Positions 1 to 15,000 of a DNA stretch of 64,000 bases are shown piece by piece (position 1 is the first letter of the stretch; each line of letters begins with the position of its first letter). Where the stretch lies: assembly GCA_937892095.1 (NCBI GenBank), contig CALAVC010000057.1, positions 5,151 through 69,150 of the forward strand, given 5' to 3'. The position numbers and the translations under genes were made by a program. The notes under the pieces are model-generated. The model was given only the letters and a program-made list of their open reading frames with translations. It did no database searches and was not told the origin of the DNA. The stretch comes from an uncultured Bacteroidales bacterium (GTDB lineage: Bacteria; Bacteroidota; Bacteroidia; Bacteroidales; Marinilabiliaceae).

Positions 1-3000
1 GAGCCTGGCAACTGGAAGGTATGTTGCGGGTTACGTATGGTACTGGTCGTTCCATCGCCGAAGTCCCAGTTAAACTTAGTGGCACCTTGGCTCTCGTCGG
101 TGAAGCGGACTGTGAGCGGGAAGCAACCGTCTTCGTAGTCGACGGTGAAGCCAGCCGTGGGCACAATCTTGTAAGTTATAGACACTTCGTCGTAGGCTTC
201 ACAATCGTCGGTCTTAATAACCCAACGGAATGTATTGACGCCACGCGACAGACCACTGACATAGGTGTGATAGTCGGTCGGGTCTTCGAAGACTATGTCT
301 TTCTGATTGCCAAGGACTTCCCAGTAGCCATTCAGACGTCCGGGGTTACCAGCATTGAGTTGGTAAGAGCTTTCGTAGGTTACGTCGTTTTCGCCTGCGT
401 AGGGCTCAGCCTTTTGGCTCCAAATGGTTACGTCATCTTCAGTTACACAGCCGTCGAATTCGACTGTCCAGCGGAGAATATTCTCACCATATTCGAGACC
501 AGTAAACTCTGTCTTCGCATCGGTGCTATCAGCTGGTACACCGCCACCTTGCAGTACTGTCCACTTACCCTTACCGATGTTTGGCACATTGGCGTTCATG
601 AAGGTGTGGTCGTAGCATAGTGTCTTGTCGTCACCTGCCACAGCCTGGTCGGGTATTAGGTAGGTAATGGTTACTGTATCCATCGACTGACATCTTTGCA
701 ATACGCCATCCTGCATAAACTCGTTGGTTATTACCCAAACGAACTTGTTCTCACCGAAGAGAAGGTTAGTAACGGTAGCTTTCGGGTCGTGCAAGCCGTC
801 GGGATAGGGCGAGTCTTCGCTACTGAGGCGGAACGAACTGGTTGTGTAGTAATTGCCGTCGGCATCTTTAGAGAGTTCGGAGGCATTACCTGAGATTATC
901 ATCCACTTACCAGTACCTACGACAGGCACGTTGGCATCGAGCACATGCTCTGTGTCGCATATAGGAGCATCTGGTCCTGCATCGGCCTTCGTGGCACCCA
1001 TTTGGTGGATGGTCAGGTAGTCGGATTGAGAACACTTACCCTCTGTAGATGTTGTCCAGACAAGATAGGTGTCGCCATAGGCCAGACCAGTAATCTTCGT
1101 ATGCGGACTATTGGGGTCTTCAATCTGACCGCCACCAATGTCTTCAATACTCCACATGCCCTGACCATAGGTTGGTATGATGGCCTTGAGGTTGTACTCG
1201 TCGGAGCATAGCCAAACTTCTTTCTTGCCATTCTCGTTGGGCAAGATGCCGACATCGGCTGGGCTTGGCGTCATGTTGCGGATAAGTACGTCATCGGTGC
1301 TTTCGCAGACTTGTACCATAGTTTCGTAGAACGTACGATTCTCGAACTGTATGGAGTAGTTGTTACCATTGTACTGTATGTAGCCATCGACAATTGGATA
1401 GAGCGAACCACCTATTTCGACTTTGCCAGTCTCCTCATCGATGTCATAACGAGTGCCATCGACAACTATGTAGCGGATTGTCTGCATGTTTTGGATAGGT
1501 ATTTCGCTACGATTCTGTACAACCCAACGGTAGGTGTTATCGCCCTTACCTATGGTTATCTTGGCATAGGGGTTAAACATGCTACTGTCAGTAGCTATGT
1601 CGTTGGCATCATCGCGGATAATGGTGTCGCCATTGCCTGCTGTGGTAACGAACTTAGTGCTATCCGTATTCCAATTGGCAGTACCTGCAATGGTTACCCA
1701 ATGACCGATACCTATTTCTGGTGTACGAGCTTCGAGGGTTACCTCGTCAAGACATGTTTCTTGCTGAGCACCTGCATTGGCTTTGCTTGGGTTACCATTG
1801 AAGATGGTTACGTCAGCATAGTCCTTACAGCCCTTGTAGTCGGTTGTCCAACGGAGGACGTTGGCACCCGTACCAAGACCTGTTATTGTAGTGTTCGGGT
1901 CGTTGATGTCTTCGAAGATGCCAGAGCTCTTTGCACCGACGATAGACCATGAACCCTTGCCAGGTGCAGCCGAAGAAGCGCGAAGGACATAGGTGTCATC
2001 GCATATCTGATCGTCGTCGCCAGCATTAGCATTTATCTTGTTATAGTTGACCGTCACGTCGTCCATAGAGACACAAGTGAAGCCACCATTATAGATACGC
2101 TTGACTACCCAACGATAGCGGTTGCCGTTGACAGAGAATGGAATGTCGGTTACACGAGTGGTGCTCTGGTAGGGCGTTACGATATTGCCCGCACCTTCGG
2201 CCACTTCCCAATAGCCACTTTCGACTTGCTTGCCAGGAACGATGCCCTTACCAATTTCCTGAGCAGTGAGGATAGTTTGGTCAGAGGTACACAGATTTTG
2301 GTAAGAAGAACTGATGACAGCATCGGTAGAATGGTTATTGAGGATAACGACCGTGTCGGACGAAGGACATTCAAGGTAGTTGACAGTCCAAATGAGGACG
2401 TTTTCGCCTGCGCCGAGGTTATGAACCTTGGTGTGTTCGTAGGTCGGGTCTTCAAACGTGCCACGTCCTCGACCAGCAGCAATGCTCCACATACCCGTGC
2501 CCGGACTTGGGTTGTTAGCAGCAAGTCGGACGGAGTCGACACAGATGGGTTGCACAGTACCTGCAACGGCTTGTATGAAGATGTTGTTGAGCACCGTTTC
2601 GTCGGTAGAGTAGCAACGATGATCTCCTTCGCCATTGACGATTACCCAACGGAATCGGTTGTTACCAAAGGCGAGTCCGCGAACATCGAGGCTTTGATTG
2701 TTGGTGCCATCACCTCGACGGAGGTAAACACGGTCGGTAAGGACTTCGGCTGTGAGTTCAGCAGCTGGGTTGTAGACAATGTTACCCTGAGAATCGTAGG
2801 TGTAGCGTCCATCGGCGTCGAGGACTGCTTCACGTCCGCGAGCAACCTCTGGCACGATGCTATTCCAGATTCCGTTAGCAGCAGCCCATGCTGTTCCGAC
2901 ACTATCGGCACGATAGTAGAGACCAGTGGTAAGGTCTTCGATGATGTTGAGCGAGCCATCGGTCTTATAGTGGACGTAAAGTTTGTGCCCAACGATAGAA

Positions 3001-6000
3001 CCAGTGTCGCCTGTGGCAACCAGTACTACATAATCATCGTTGCGATACTTACTGGTTGAGATATTGTTGCCCTTAGCATCGCGAGCTACGAAGCGTCCGG
3101 AGCCCTCGACAAGTTCCCAATAAGCCTCGGTGTAATACATAGGCTTGTTGCCCGAAAGTACACCATCGGAACCACAGACTGTCAGAGGATCGTCAGGTCC
3201 AGCATCGGAGTCGGATGGCTTATTGTTGCGTATGACAACTTCGTCGCTCGTCGTACAGTCGCCACCCTTATCGGTCGAGATTTCCCAAACGAGATGGTTG
3301 ATACCTGGTGCGAGGTCGTAGGCGTAGTTACCATTGAACTTAGCGGAACCACCAGAAGCTACACGCCATACACCAGTACCATAGGTCGGGCTATTAGGAT
3401 TGAGCTGTATGGTGCCGTCGCAAGTGTAGAGCGTATCACAATGGTTATTGAGACCACAAGCCCAAGCGTCGTCAGCACGATCGTTTTGTATGCGGACGGT
3501 ATCGACACTCTGACAATAGTTGTTCGATATGCGATATACGAAGATGTTCATGCCCTGCTTGAGACCCGACACACGTGGTGTACGCGAGTACTTAGCATAT
3601 TTCAGCACATCGGAAGCCAAAGTGTCTATCACGACGTCGGCATAGTCAGAGGCTGCTGTACTACCAGTCTTCTTATAGTAGGCCGACGACATTACGACAG
3701 CCTCCATAAGTTCGCGGTCGAGAGTAGGCTCTGCATTGGCAGCCGTTGAGTTGAGCATGACAGGGTCGGAGTTGGCATCCATGTTCATCTGACCAGCACC
3801 AGACACTGTTACCCACTCGTGCTTGGTTACGACAGTCTCGATGAGCTTCGAACGAGGTACTTGTACGTCGTCTACCATATCGTAGCCATCGACACCCCAT
3901 ACTTCGTAGGCACCTTCTTTGACATCGTTACCTTGCAGCGTAGTCTCGCTACCGCAAATAGCTTGTACACCCGTACGGTCTTGACCAGCATCGGCAGTGG
4001 TAACCGACATATTCCATACTTGTACGGTATCGGTCGAAGGACCTGAGTTGTACGTGATAGTCCAACGGAACGTGTTGCGACCCTTTTGCAGACCTGTAAC
4101 GGTTGTGTGTGGGTTGCGTATGTCAGCAAACTCACCAGTACCATAGACTACCGACCACTGACCAATACCATTGAACGGACCGTTGGCATTGAGAGTATAT
4201 GTGTCGGAGCAGTTGTTGTATACATCAGGACCTGCATCGGCTTCGGTAACAGAACCATTGTCGATACGTACGGTGCTGACAAGTCGACATTCGTTGTTTG
4301 TAACAACCCAGTCGAAGAACGACGTACCAGAAGCAAGGTTGGTCACGGTAGCATGTGGGTTGTGGATGTCGGAGGGAGCAATATAGCCACCACCCGAATT
4401 GAGTTGCCATGTGCCCTCACCGAAGCCTGGAGCTACCTCATGAGCATTCATCTGAGTAGAGTTGGTCTTATTCTCGTTGCCAAGAACGATTGTCGAACCT
4501 GCCCATATGGAGTAGTCGTTGAGGTTAGCATCGATATCTTGTCCGACAACCTTCGGAGTGTTATTTGTAATGACTACCGTATCTTGGCTTACACAGTAGT
4601 TGTCGCCAGTCATCTTGACCGCTACTTCCCAAACGATGTAGTTGTCGCCCGAAGAGAGACCACCCACATAAGCATTGGGGTTGCTTGTATCAGTAATTGT
4701 GGCTGAGCCAAGACCAGATACGGGTCGCCAAGTAAGGATGCTGTTGGGTATGCCTGGGTCGACACCATGCAGATAGGTATCTTGCTGACATACGGTGGTG
4801 TCAGCACCTGCGTCGACTTCGATAGAAAGGTTGGTCATCACTTGGTCGGCATAAGACATACAACCACCCTCGATAGAGGTTATTATCCAGCGGAAGACAT
4901 TCCTACCCATACCAACGTTGCGGACGATAGAGTTGGGCGAGTTGCGAGTGTCGCGCCACTTGATAGAGTAGCTGGTGCCGTCCACATCGATTGCATTGTT
5001 CTTGACATAGTAGACTGTACCATTTATACTAGTCTCACCCTTCGAGATGGAGTAGTCGACACCGCCCACGGTGATGTAGTATTCGCCTATTTCACCATAG
5101 CCTTCAAGAATCTTCCAATAGCCAGTCTCGTAGTCGGTGTTGATTGCCGAACTTGGGTGGTCATTAGCAATGAGGTCGTTATCTCCATTGCCACAGACGA
5201 GACGGGGCGACTTGACTTCGGCTGTCGTTACGCGGTTGTTGTTGATAGTCATGCTTGCAGAACTTTCGCAACCTTCGTTATTGACAGTCCATGTGAGTAC
5301 TTGCGGACCTCGTCCGAGACCATAGACAAATGTCGAGGGACTCGATGCGTCGTCGAAATAAGCCTTACTGGTGACGACGTTGCCTTGCTTGTCGACCGTT
5401 TGACCAAGATCCCAACGTCCCCAAGCAACAGATGGTATGCCGTTGACGGGTGCCGAGATGGCAATGGTGTCTTTACATGTGTTTTCTATGTTGTTTCCTG
5501 CATAGACATCGAGCTTAGCGTTGTAGATGTTGACGCTTACGCTTTGCGAGCAGTCGCCATTCTTGCTGGTGTAAGTAAAGATGTTGTCTCCGTGCGACAA
5601 GCCCGAGATATGAATCTTATGGACTTTGCCTGCAGCCTCTTCGGCAGCATCGAAGGTTACGATGCCTCGACCTGTGAGTTTGCTCCACGAAGCACGTTGT
5701 CCAATGGCGTTTTCAACATCGGCAACCTCGGCATCGTCAGGATGATCAAGAGGATTGACATAGTCGGGGTTGAAGAAGTGACCTTCCATGTCGATGTCGT
5801 CGGCACAGACAACATAGCGGTAGAATGTGCCAGCCACTTTCTGGTCGCCTTCGGCAGCGTATACTTCCATCATCTCACGCGTAATCTCGAAGTCTTCAAT
5901 GTCTTCGCCTGCAGCGTTCTGACGACCTGTGATGTAGATACGTGGTTCATCGGGACGTGTGTTGTTGAGCGAGATGGTATCCCAGCTTTCACAGTTGTTT

Positions 6001-9000
6001 TGCGTGATTGTCCACTTGAGTGTCGTGTGACCACGTTGGAGCTGCGAAATCCAAGTGTCAGACTGAGTAGCATCGGAGATGTTGACAGTGCGAGGCGTTT
6101 CGCCTGGTGCTGTGTAGACGCTCCAAAGTCCTGTACATCCTTCGGGTACATTAGTGCCACTGAGCTGTGTCTGACCATCGCAAATAATGGTCGGGAAGGC
6201 ACGTACAGAGATGTTGAGGCTATTGTTGCGGATGACAACTTCGGAACTATCCATACAGCCAGCTTCGGTGGTAACCACAATGCGATACTTATTGTCGCCT
6301 TGTGTGAGGTTCTCAGCCTTGAAGGCTGTAAACCAGTCGCCACTTGTGATGTTGGAGTAGGTGCGTTCGTCGTCGGCATCATGAACAGAGAGTACAGAGC
6401 CACCACCTACGACTTTCCAAGTTACCGATTGCCAGAGGCTACGATCGGAGTTTGTGGAGTGCATACGAGGCATTTCGTTGCCACAGATATTCTCATCGAT
6501 GCCTGCGTTAACCTTTGGCAGAGGAGTTATGACGATTGGGAATTGCTCTGACCATTCACCATAGCCACAACTGTTGACACCGCGTACTCGGACGTAGCCC
6601 TTGACGAGGCTTACCGTCTCATCAACACGAACGACAATGCTCTGAGTTCCTTCGCCATAGTCGAACGACATGCCTGCAGGAAGTTCCCATTCGTAAGACG
6701 AAGCATTATCGATTGCGTCTACACTGAATCGGATGTCAGTTTCGCTCTGGCAGAACTTATTGTCGACATCAGGATCGTCTTTTGTCTTGCCATAGACCAT
6801 AATCTGACCTGCTGGCTTAGGCAAATAGTTGACAGGCACGAGGAGCAGGCGACCTTGGCTTGCTTCGCAGTCGTTAAGAGCACGCACTTCTATTTCGCCA
6901 TCGGTGTAGTCGCGTCCAACGTTGACAGTTATGTGTGTTGAGCCCTGACCTGTTGTGATGGTCATACCATCTGCCTGACCCTCATTGGGCACTATCCAGC
7001 GGTAGCCAGTTGCATTTTCTACGTCGTCAATCCAGAACTCAATACCCTTTTCACCTTGGCATACGACATCGACAGGTACAGAGACTCCGTCGACAGACTT
7101 TTGAGCATGAATGATTGTGGGCACCTTAGGCAATTCCTTGACGGCAATGGTTACTTTCTCGTCGGCATAAGAAGCGACGGGTGGGAAGCAACTATTCTTG
7201 TCGAGAATGCCACTGACAAAGTATTCGGTGGTCTTGGTTGGGCTAACAGCCTGACGGATGATGTAGTAGGCCACTTCTTCGCCAGCCATTATGTTGTGGT
7301 TCTCGTCAGATATTTGTTCGCCATTGATATTGTAGGCTGTGCCATAAGATTCGGCAATGGTGTTGGCCATCTGACGACGGTCGTTCATATAGTAGTAGGT
7401 TATAGTGAACGGTGCCGTTCCACCAGTAACGTGGAATTCGAGGTTAGCTTGTTCACCCTGACAGATGGTACGGCTACCGAGCAAAGTAACTGTAGGTATG
7501 CTGTTGACAGAGATATTGGCAGTGCCGAGCTCGACATTCTGCTTGGTCTTTTCGTCGTGCATATCGCTTGCGCAGTTCTGGTCGGATACGCTGACAATCT
7601 TCAATGTTACATCGCCATCGTGGCGTGGTGTGTAGGCATAGGTGTACGGAGTCTCAGTTATGGTGAGATTTTCGTTAATAGTGCCGTCGGTTACCACCAC
7701 GCTCCATGGAGCAGATTCGGTTGGCGATAGGTCGATAGTCGCATCGATTGTCTCACCAAGACATACACTGAAGTCGCCATGTATGAATGCTGTTGGACGT
7801 GGACGGAAATCGACTATTTCTGCTTCGACGTCGAATGTACCTCGTCCGCAAGCTTCGCTACCACCCTTTTCGTAGACGGCCTTTATGGCATAAGTAGATG
7901 TTGTCTTATTAGTAATAGGGAAGACGAATGGCGAACAATCTACTTCGTAGGTGTAGTCGACGACAGAGTTTTCGCTAACAACAACCATGAGCGGACGTTC
8001 GGTAACATCCCAATTGGTGGTTACAAGCTTTAGTTCGACACTATCATCAGCACAAGCATAGAAGTCTTCGCGCGTAGAGACTTTACTCAACTCAACATGT
8101 GCTTCGGGTTGATGTATGATAACAGTGTCGGTGAGGAAGCAACTTGTATTCTGATTATACTGGTCAGAACCAGTCTTTTGTCCACCATCAACAACGGTGA
8201 TGTAGTAGACACCTGCATGCAAGTCGGTGTAGTCGATGGTCAGTTTGCCATCGGCAAGAGATGCATTGCCAGAGTAGCCAAGTTGCCTAGAGACAATATT
8301 AGAGTAGTTATTAGGACCGTAGACTACAACCTGATAGTTATTGAAGACTTCTTTGAGGATAGGCTGTCCGTTGTCGTCGGTCCTGACGTTGCCCTTGTCG
8401 TCTTCTTCGTAGGCACGTGCACCACCACTCACTTCGAGTTTAAATTCGCCCGTGCGAGCATCGAAGCAATCAACGTCGCTAATGCGATTCTTGACAAGTG
8501 TGAGTGTGCTTGGTTCGACAATTACCTTCACTTGTTGTTGGAAGTGAACCTTGTTGGCGTCGGTAACGTCGATGGTGTAGGTGCCAGCAGCAAGACCAGT
8601 GAGGTTGAGCGAGCTGACATTGGTAGCCTGACGGACAATCTTACCTTCGCTTGTCTTTGCAACTATGTAGTAGGGTATTGTACCACCCGTTACGTCAACG
8701 TCTATCTTACCATTATCATCGCCTTGGCAAGGTTCGACATTTGTCGTATAGACTTGTACATCAAGAGCTTCGTTGGGCTGGCTGACGTGTATGCGTTCGA
8801 CAGTTGCTTCACAACCATTTTCGTCAGACACTTCTACCCAATACGTGCCATAGGTAAGACCTTTGACGTGGCTTGTATTGTTGGAGCCAGGATAGAAGAC
8901 GTAGTCGTCATCATCGACTTTATGCCAGCTATAGGTGTAGGCACCAGAGCCACCCGCTACGCGGACGGTTATCTCACCATTATTGCCACCATTTTCGGTT

Positions 9001-12000
9001 ACATTAATGATGTCGGCACTTTCTACAGTAGCTGTGAGCAAGTAGCGAGGTTCGTCGACAGTGATGGTATTAGAGGTAACTTGACAACCCATGTGGTCGG
9101 TAACGGTAACTTGATAGTCGCCAGTGCGCAGACCGCTTATGCTTGGGCTATTGCCAAAGTTTGTGCCAGCACCACTCCAACTATAAGAGTACTTACCATT
9201 GGCATCGGGAGTGCCACCACTAACTTCGACACTTATGGCACCCGTCTTTTCTCCCTTACAGAGCACATCGGTTACATCGATGGAAGAAATGACGAGTTCT
9301 TCGTCGCTACCGCCCACGGTGTAATTCTTCGTAACAACGCAACCAAGAAGTTCGTCGGTGATGGTTACAGAATACTGACCACGGTCAAGACCTGTTTGGT
9401 CTTCGGTTGTCGGACGGAGGTTAGCGGCCGTACCTACCCAAAGGTAACTATAGTCGCCAGAGCCACCTTGTACTGTAAGGTCGATAGCACCGTCTTGACC
9501 ACCAAGGCACTTGACATCATTAATCTTTTCAAGTACAACAATGTTGTGGTTGTGTCCGACTGTAGCGTCGAGTTCGACTTTGCAACCATTGTAGGAGCCT
9601 GCTTCGCGGTCGATCCACTCAAAGTCGGCACTATAGACTATGAGGTGATAGTCGCCAGCTTTGAGACCGACTTGGTTGGCTGCGTTGACTGTAATGCCTG
9701 CACCATTTTCGGTAGACCATTCGTAGGTGTAGGGAGTGCGTCCACCATTGACAGAGATGCTTATGGCGCCATCGAACTGACCCTCACAAGTTTCGGGTGT
9801 GATACCGGTTACCTTGGCTACAAGCGGACGAGCAAATTCGTAAGTACGTGTGAGTGTACAACCATTGCGACCATTGGAGGCATCGCGTACGGTAACAGTG
9901 TAGACACCATTACGCTGGCTTGTAAGGTTGGTATAGCTCAAGACGTTGACACCATCGGTATGATATGTTGCGGCGTGGTCAGAAGATATACCTTCGCCAG
10001 ACCATGTAATGGTGTAGGCACTTGTGCCAGTAGCAGTGAGGCTCTGATCCTTAATGTCACTTTCGGTCCAGTTCCAACCACCAGTGAGACCTGTTATTTC
10101 AAGACCACCATTGGCACCTTCGCAGTCGACCTCGGTAGGTACAAGGTTGAAGTCGATAGCTGCGGGTTCGTAGACTTGGAAACTCTTAGTCTCGCGGCAG
10201 CCGTTGGCATCGGTGACGGTAACAGAGTAGTTGTGTTGGTTGAGACCGGTTATGGTAGACGTTGTCTGACCATCGTCCCAAATGTATGAGTATGGTTCGA
10301 CACCACCCTTGACAGTTATAGACACCTGACCATCGTTGCTACCCGAGCAGGTTACGTGCTTGACGGTTCCTGCTATTTCTATTTGTTCGGGTTGGAGGAT
10401 GTCTACAACAATGGTCTTGGTACACTGAGCACCAGCCACAGAAAGGTTAGCCTCGGTGCTATTGTCGGTAACGACAAGTGTGTAGGTGCCAGCACGCAAG
10501 CCAGAGATGCTTGCTTGGTCTGCATTCTCGATGGTAGCGGCAGTGCCGTCGGCAAATACGCCAGTCCATGCATAAGAGTAACTACCAGAGCCACCAGTAA
10601 CTTCGGTGAATATGGCACCTTCTTCGCCAAGGTAGCAAGCTATGTCGACCTTCTTGTACGAGATGCTTAGAGGCTCGGCAACTACTACCGATTCGGTAGC
10701 AGAGCAGTTGTGTGCATCGCGAACGGTGAGTGTGTATTCACCACCCTTATCGGCCGAAAGACTACGTACGATGCGTAGGTCGCCATTTCCGTCAATCTCG
10801 CTCGAAATGTCGCTCCAAACAAGGTTAGAACCCGTACCTGTTGTGTAGTATAGGTTGTTTCCTGCACCACCAACGATTGTAGCGGTTATCTTGTGCTGAT
10901 GAACGTCGCAATCTACTTTTTCGTCAACGAGGGTTACGCTGAGGGCTGTGGGAGCAGGTTCTACGGTAACATTCTTCGTTATGGTGCAACCAGACTGGTT
11001 GTCAGTCATAGTGAGGACGTAGGTTCCGGGAGCGAGCGAAGTGATGTTCTTTGTGTTGGCGTTGAAATTGTTGCCAGTCCAAAGGTAGGAGAGTTTGTTT
11101 TCGTATTCGACGCCTGCAACATTGGTGATGTATATTGCACCATCGTTGTTGCCCGAACATTGTTCGGCTACTGGGGTAGCCTCGACAATGATGTTGTGTA
11201 CGAAGTCGAGCGTAAAGTCGGCTGTAACGGAGCAATTCAGAGAATTGCTAACGATGACGCGATAGTCGCCAGCTGTTAGGCTTGTAGCATTTTGATTGTT
11301 AGCTCCGAGGTCGAAGTCTTTCCACTCGTCATCGACCTTACGTTGCCAGAGGTATGAAGGCTCTTCATCTGTGCCACTTACTGTTATGTCTATCTGACCA
11401 TCGTTAATGCCTTCGCATGTTGGGTTGCGAATCACACCCTCGACGTGCATGTTGCTGAGCGTGAAAGGTATGGAGACTGCACAACCATTGATGTCGGTAG
11501 AATAGAGGTCTTTGATAGTAAGGACGTAATTGCCCTCGGCAAGATTAGACCAGTCGTGTCCAGTGTCGCCAATCTTGGTGTTGTCGGACGAGTCGAACTC
11601 AATTGGCAAATAGTTGCCGTCGGCATCTTGCGCAGATGCAGTGAGGGTCGTTGCCCAATTACCATTGCGACGAGTTGCACTTGCAGGACCTGTAAGGTTG
11701 ACAGAGTAGGAAGGAGTAGCGTCTACCCACGTGTTGCCTTGCAAAGCTTGAGTCATGCCACCCGACACCTTGAAGCTCAGTTTGCCGTTGCTTTGGTCGC
11801 AACTGATGAAGACATCGAAGTCGGCAACCTGCAATTTATTAGGTTGCGTGATGGCCTGAGGTTCTGCTGTTACCCACTGGCAGTCGTTAGCGTCGGTAAT
11901 GGAGATGACGTAGTTGCCCGAAGCAAGGTCTGAGAATGTTATGGCACTTGTAGCTATGGTCTCAGAGATTATGTCTGAGGTTGCTGCAGTATTGTATACC

Positions 12001-15000
12001 TCGACGAGGTAGGGAGCAGTGCCACCATTGACCTTAACGAGGAGCTGACCATTTTGGTCGGCGTTGCAAGTGGTAACGTTGTAGGCAGTGATGTCGGCAC
12101 TGAGTTGTTCAGGCTCGATGATGAGGAACTCTTTTGTTATAGAGCAGTTGGTCTCGAGGTTGCTGACAGTGACAGTGTAGACACCAGCACGTAGATTTTG
12201 TAGTTTATTAGTATTTAGCGTAGTTACGTCGGTAGGCTGTGTGTAGTCTGGGTTGACGGAGCCATCGGCGTTCTTGTAGGCTGGTAGTTGATCGACAGTC
12301 CAGCTATAGCTTATCTTAGAAGCACCCGAAACAGTCAGGTCGATAGAGCCTGTGGCCTGACCATAGCAAGATACATCTTCTTTGTTGTCGTGAGTGATGA
12401 CAATTTCGGGATACTCGACAAGCGTGGTGTATTGCGAGAGTGTGCAACCAAGAGCGTCAACGACAACGAAGCGATAGTCGCCAATGGTCATGTCGTCGGT
12501 ACCATTGGAGGCCTTGGTATATTCAAATACGTAGGCTTCGTGTTCGGCACTGAAGACGGCCTTTTCAGCATCATCGTTGTTTCGACGGACCTCGTAATAC
12601 TTAGTGTCATCGTCGGCAACGAACGGAGTGCCACCATTCACAGTTAGGAGAGCACGTGCTGTGGAGAGCATACCTACATTGTCGCGTTCGCCGTAGCATG
12701 CAATGTAAGACTGATCGACAGAGAAACTTAGTGGACGTGCAGGCTGCTCAATGGTGATTGTAGCCGATTCGGTAGCACCATTAGCGTCGCGGAGAACAAC
12801 AGTGTAGTTGCCAGCAGCAAGCTGACGGATGACAAATGTGCCACCAGGATATTCACTAACCTTCTCTATGCCGTTGACGGTTACAGAATAGGTTGGAGCA
12901 CCATTGTTTATGCGGACAATTATGGTACCAGTCTCTTCGCCATAGCAGTTGACATCGTTACCCTTTTCGATGACGGCACTTAGAGCACCATTGTCGGATA
13001 TGGTGAACGAAGTATCGCGCGAGCAACCAAGAGCATCGGTGATTGTGTAGGAGTAGCGTCCGGCAGCAAGACCGACAGCATGATACTGGTCTGTTTGTGG
13101 CAAGAGGTTGGCATCGCTGAGGACCATGTAGGTTGTGCCGCCTATGGTAACCTTGCCATCGACAACTGTGTATTCAGTGCCATCGACAGTTACCTTGTTG
13201 TCGCTTACGACATAGGTCTGGTCACCAACCTGTACAGTTTGAGTAGCAACTGCATTGCCCTTAGCGTCGGCGAGATAGTACCAAGTGATTGTGTATGGGA
13301 ATACGCCACCAGTTACACCCGTTATTTGGAATTCGCCTGTTGCTACACCTTCTTTGATAAGGTTGGTAGCCACACCAGTCGAAGCGATGCGGTCGTTCTG
13401 GATAATGGAGTATTCTTCGGTTACGGAGCAACCATAGTAGTCGCTTACCGTGAGACGATAGATGCCAGCTGGGAGGTTGCCATTGTCGGCTACGGGGACG
13501 AGGGTCTCCGTTGCTCCGTCTGCCACTTCTACTTGGTCTTCGGCACCGACGTGGCTCCAAGTGTACTTGTAATACTTAGTGGTAGACGTTATGTTGCCGT
13601 CGGCATCGAATGTGTTGTATTCAAATGGAGTGCCGTTGACAATGGATACGTCAATGCTACCGAGCTCATCTTCGTAGCAGTTGTTGTCGACAATGGCGTT
13701 CTTACGGACTGCAAGCATCTTGAGTGAGCCATCGACACGTGCAGACTTCGTGATGGTGCAACCATTGCTGTTGTCAGTAACGACAACCTGATAGTTGCCA
13801 CGGCTTAGGTGAGTTTGAGCGGCTTTGCCAGCTTCGATACCCGTACCATCGCCATACCATACGTAGGTATAGTCGCCCGAGCCACCATTGACCGTAACGT
13901 AGATTTGACCATCGTGGCGACCTACGCAGCTTTCTTGACCATTAGTTGTGGTTACATTAAGAGTTACGTCATAGCCTACGTAGTAAGGACCACCGACTTT
14001 CTGACAAGCATTGCCATGAGCATCTTTCTTGACCTTATCAGATACGGTTACGTAGTAGAAGCCAGAGGTAAGACCAGCTTGGAAAGCTCCATTGCCGTCG
14101 GCAATACCACTATTGAGAATAGGCGTTGTTTTTTCTTCGTCTTCAAAAGCTTCCCAATGATATTCGTATTGACCAGAGCCACCTTCGACAACGATGGTGA
14201 TGGTACCATTCTTAGTACCAGAGCAACGAGCATGCGTAATCTTGGTGTCTGCCTCAACAATGTTGAGACCCTTGCCAAATTCGTAGGTGCGGCTAACCAT
14301 ACACGTTCCACTTTGTGCAACGTTGACGGTGTATTTACCTGTTATTAGAGAGCTATTGGAGTAGACATCTTGGTTGAGGGCTACACTACCTGGACCTGTC
14401 CAAGTGATGCTTGTCCACTTGCCATTTGCTGCATCGGTAGCTGCATCATCGGTAAACTCTTCAGAGGCCGTAAAGTCTATGCGGAGTTGACCATTCTGAC
14501 CATCGCAATCGATGTCGGTCGGTACGAGATTGAAGTCGAGGTTGGCAGGTTGGTTGACAGTGAAGTCTTTGGTAGCTACACAACCATTGGCATCGGTAAC
14601 GGTAACGTAGTACTTACCGTAACCAAGACCTGTTATCTTGGGTTCAGTGAGGTTGAGAACTTCAGAACCTGTGTTCCAAGTGTAGGAGTAGTTGCCAGCA
14701 CCACCATTGACATCGAGCCATATTTCGCCATCGGTGAGACCATAGCAAGAAACATCTTTTTCGGTGCCACTGATGGTGATGGTGGATGGGTTGACAATTT
14801 CGTAGGTGAATGCGTATGCTTGGGTGCAAGTCTCGATGCCGTTAGAACCATGATCGGTGATAACGATGGTGTACTTGCCTGCGCTAAGGTTGATAGCGTC
14901 TTGGCTTGTACGATTCATTGCAACAGCACCATCGGCGAGCGAAAGTGTGCCATCGGAGGCTACACTGACCACACCTGAGTACCATTGATATGAATATGTG

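Noticed and set aside
8097..10289. Plus-strand open frame of 730 codons, and similar ones at 4767-6551, 38625-40337 and 43293-44492
   Set aside because: They are the exact antisense of the giant gene's codons, have odd composition with no recognisable domain, and lack promoter context. The minus-strand frame has clear protein motifs throughout.
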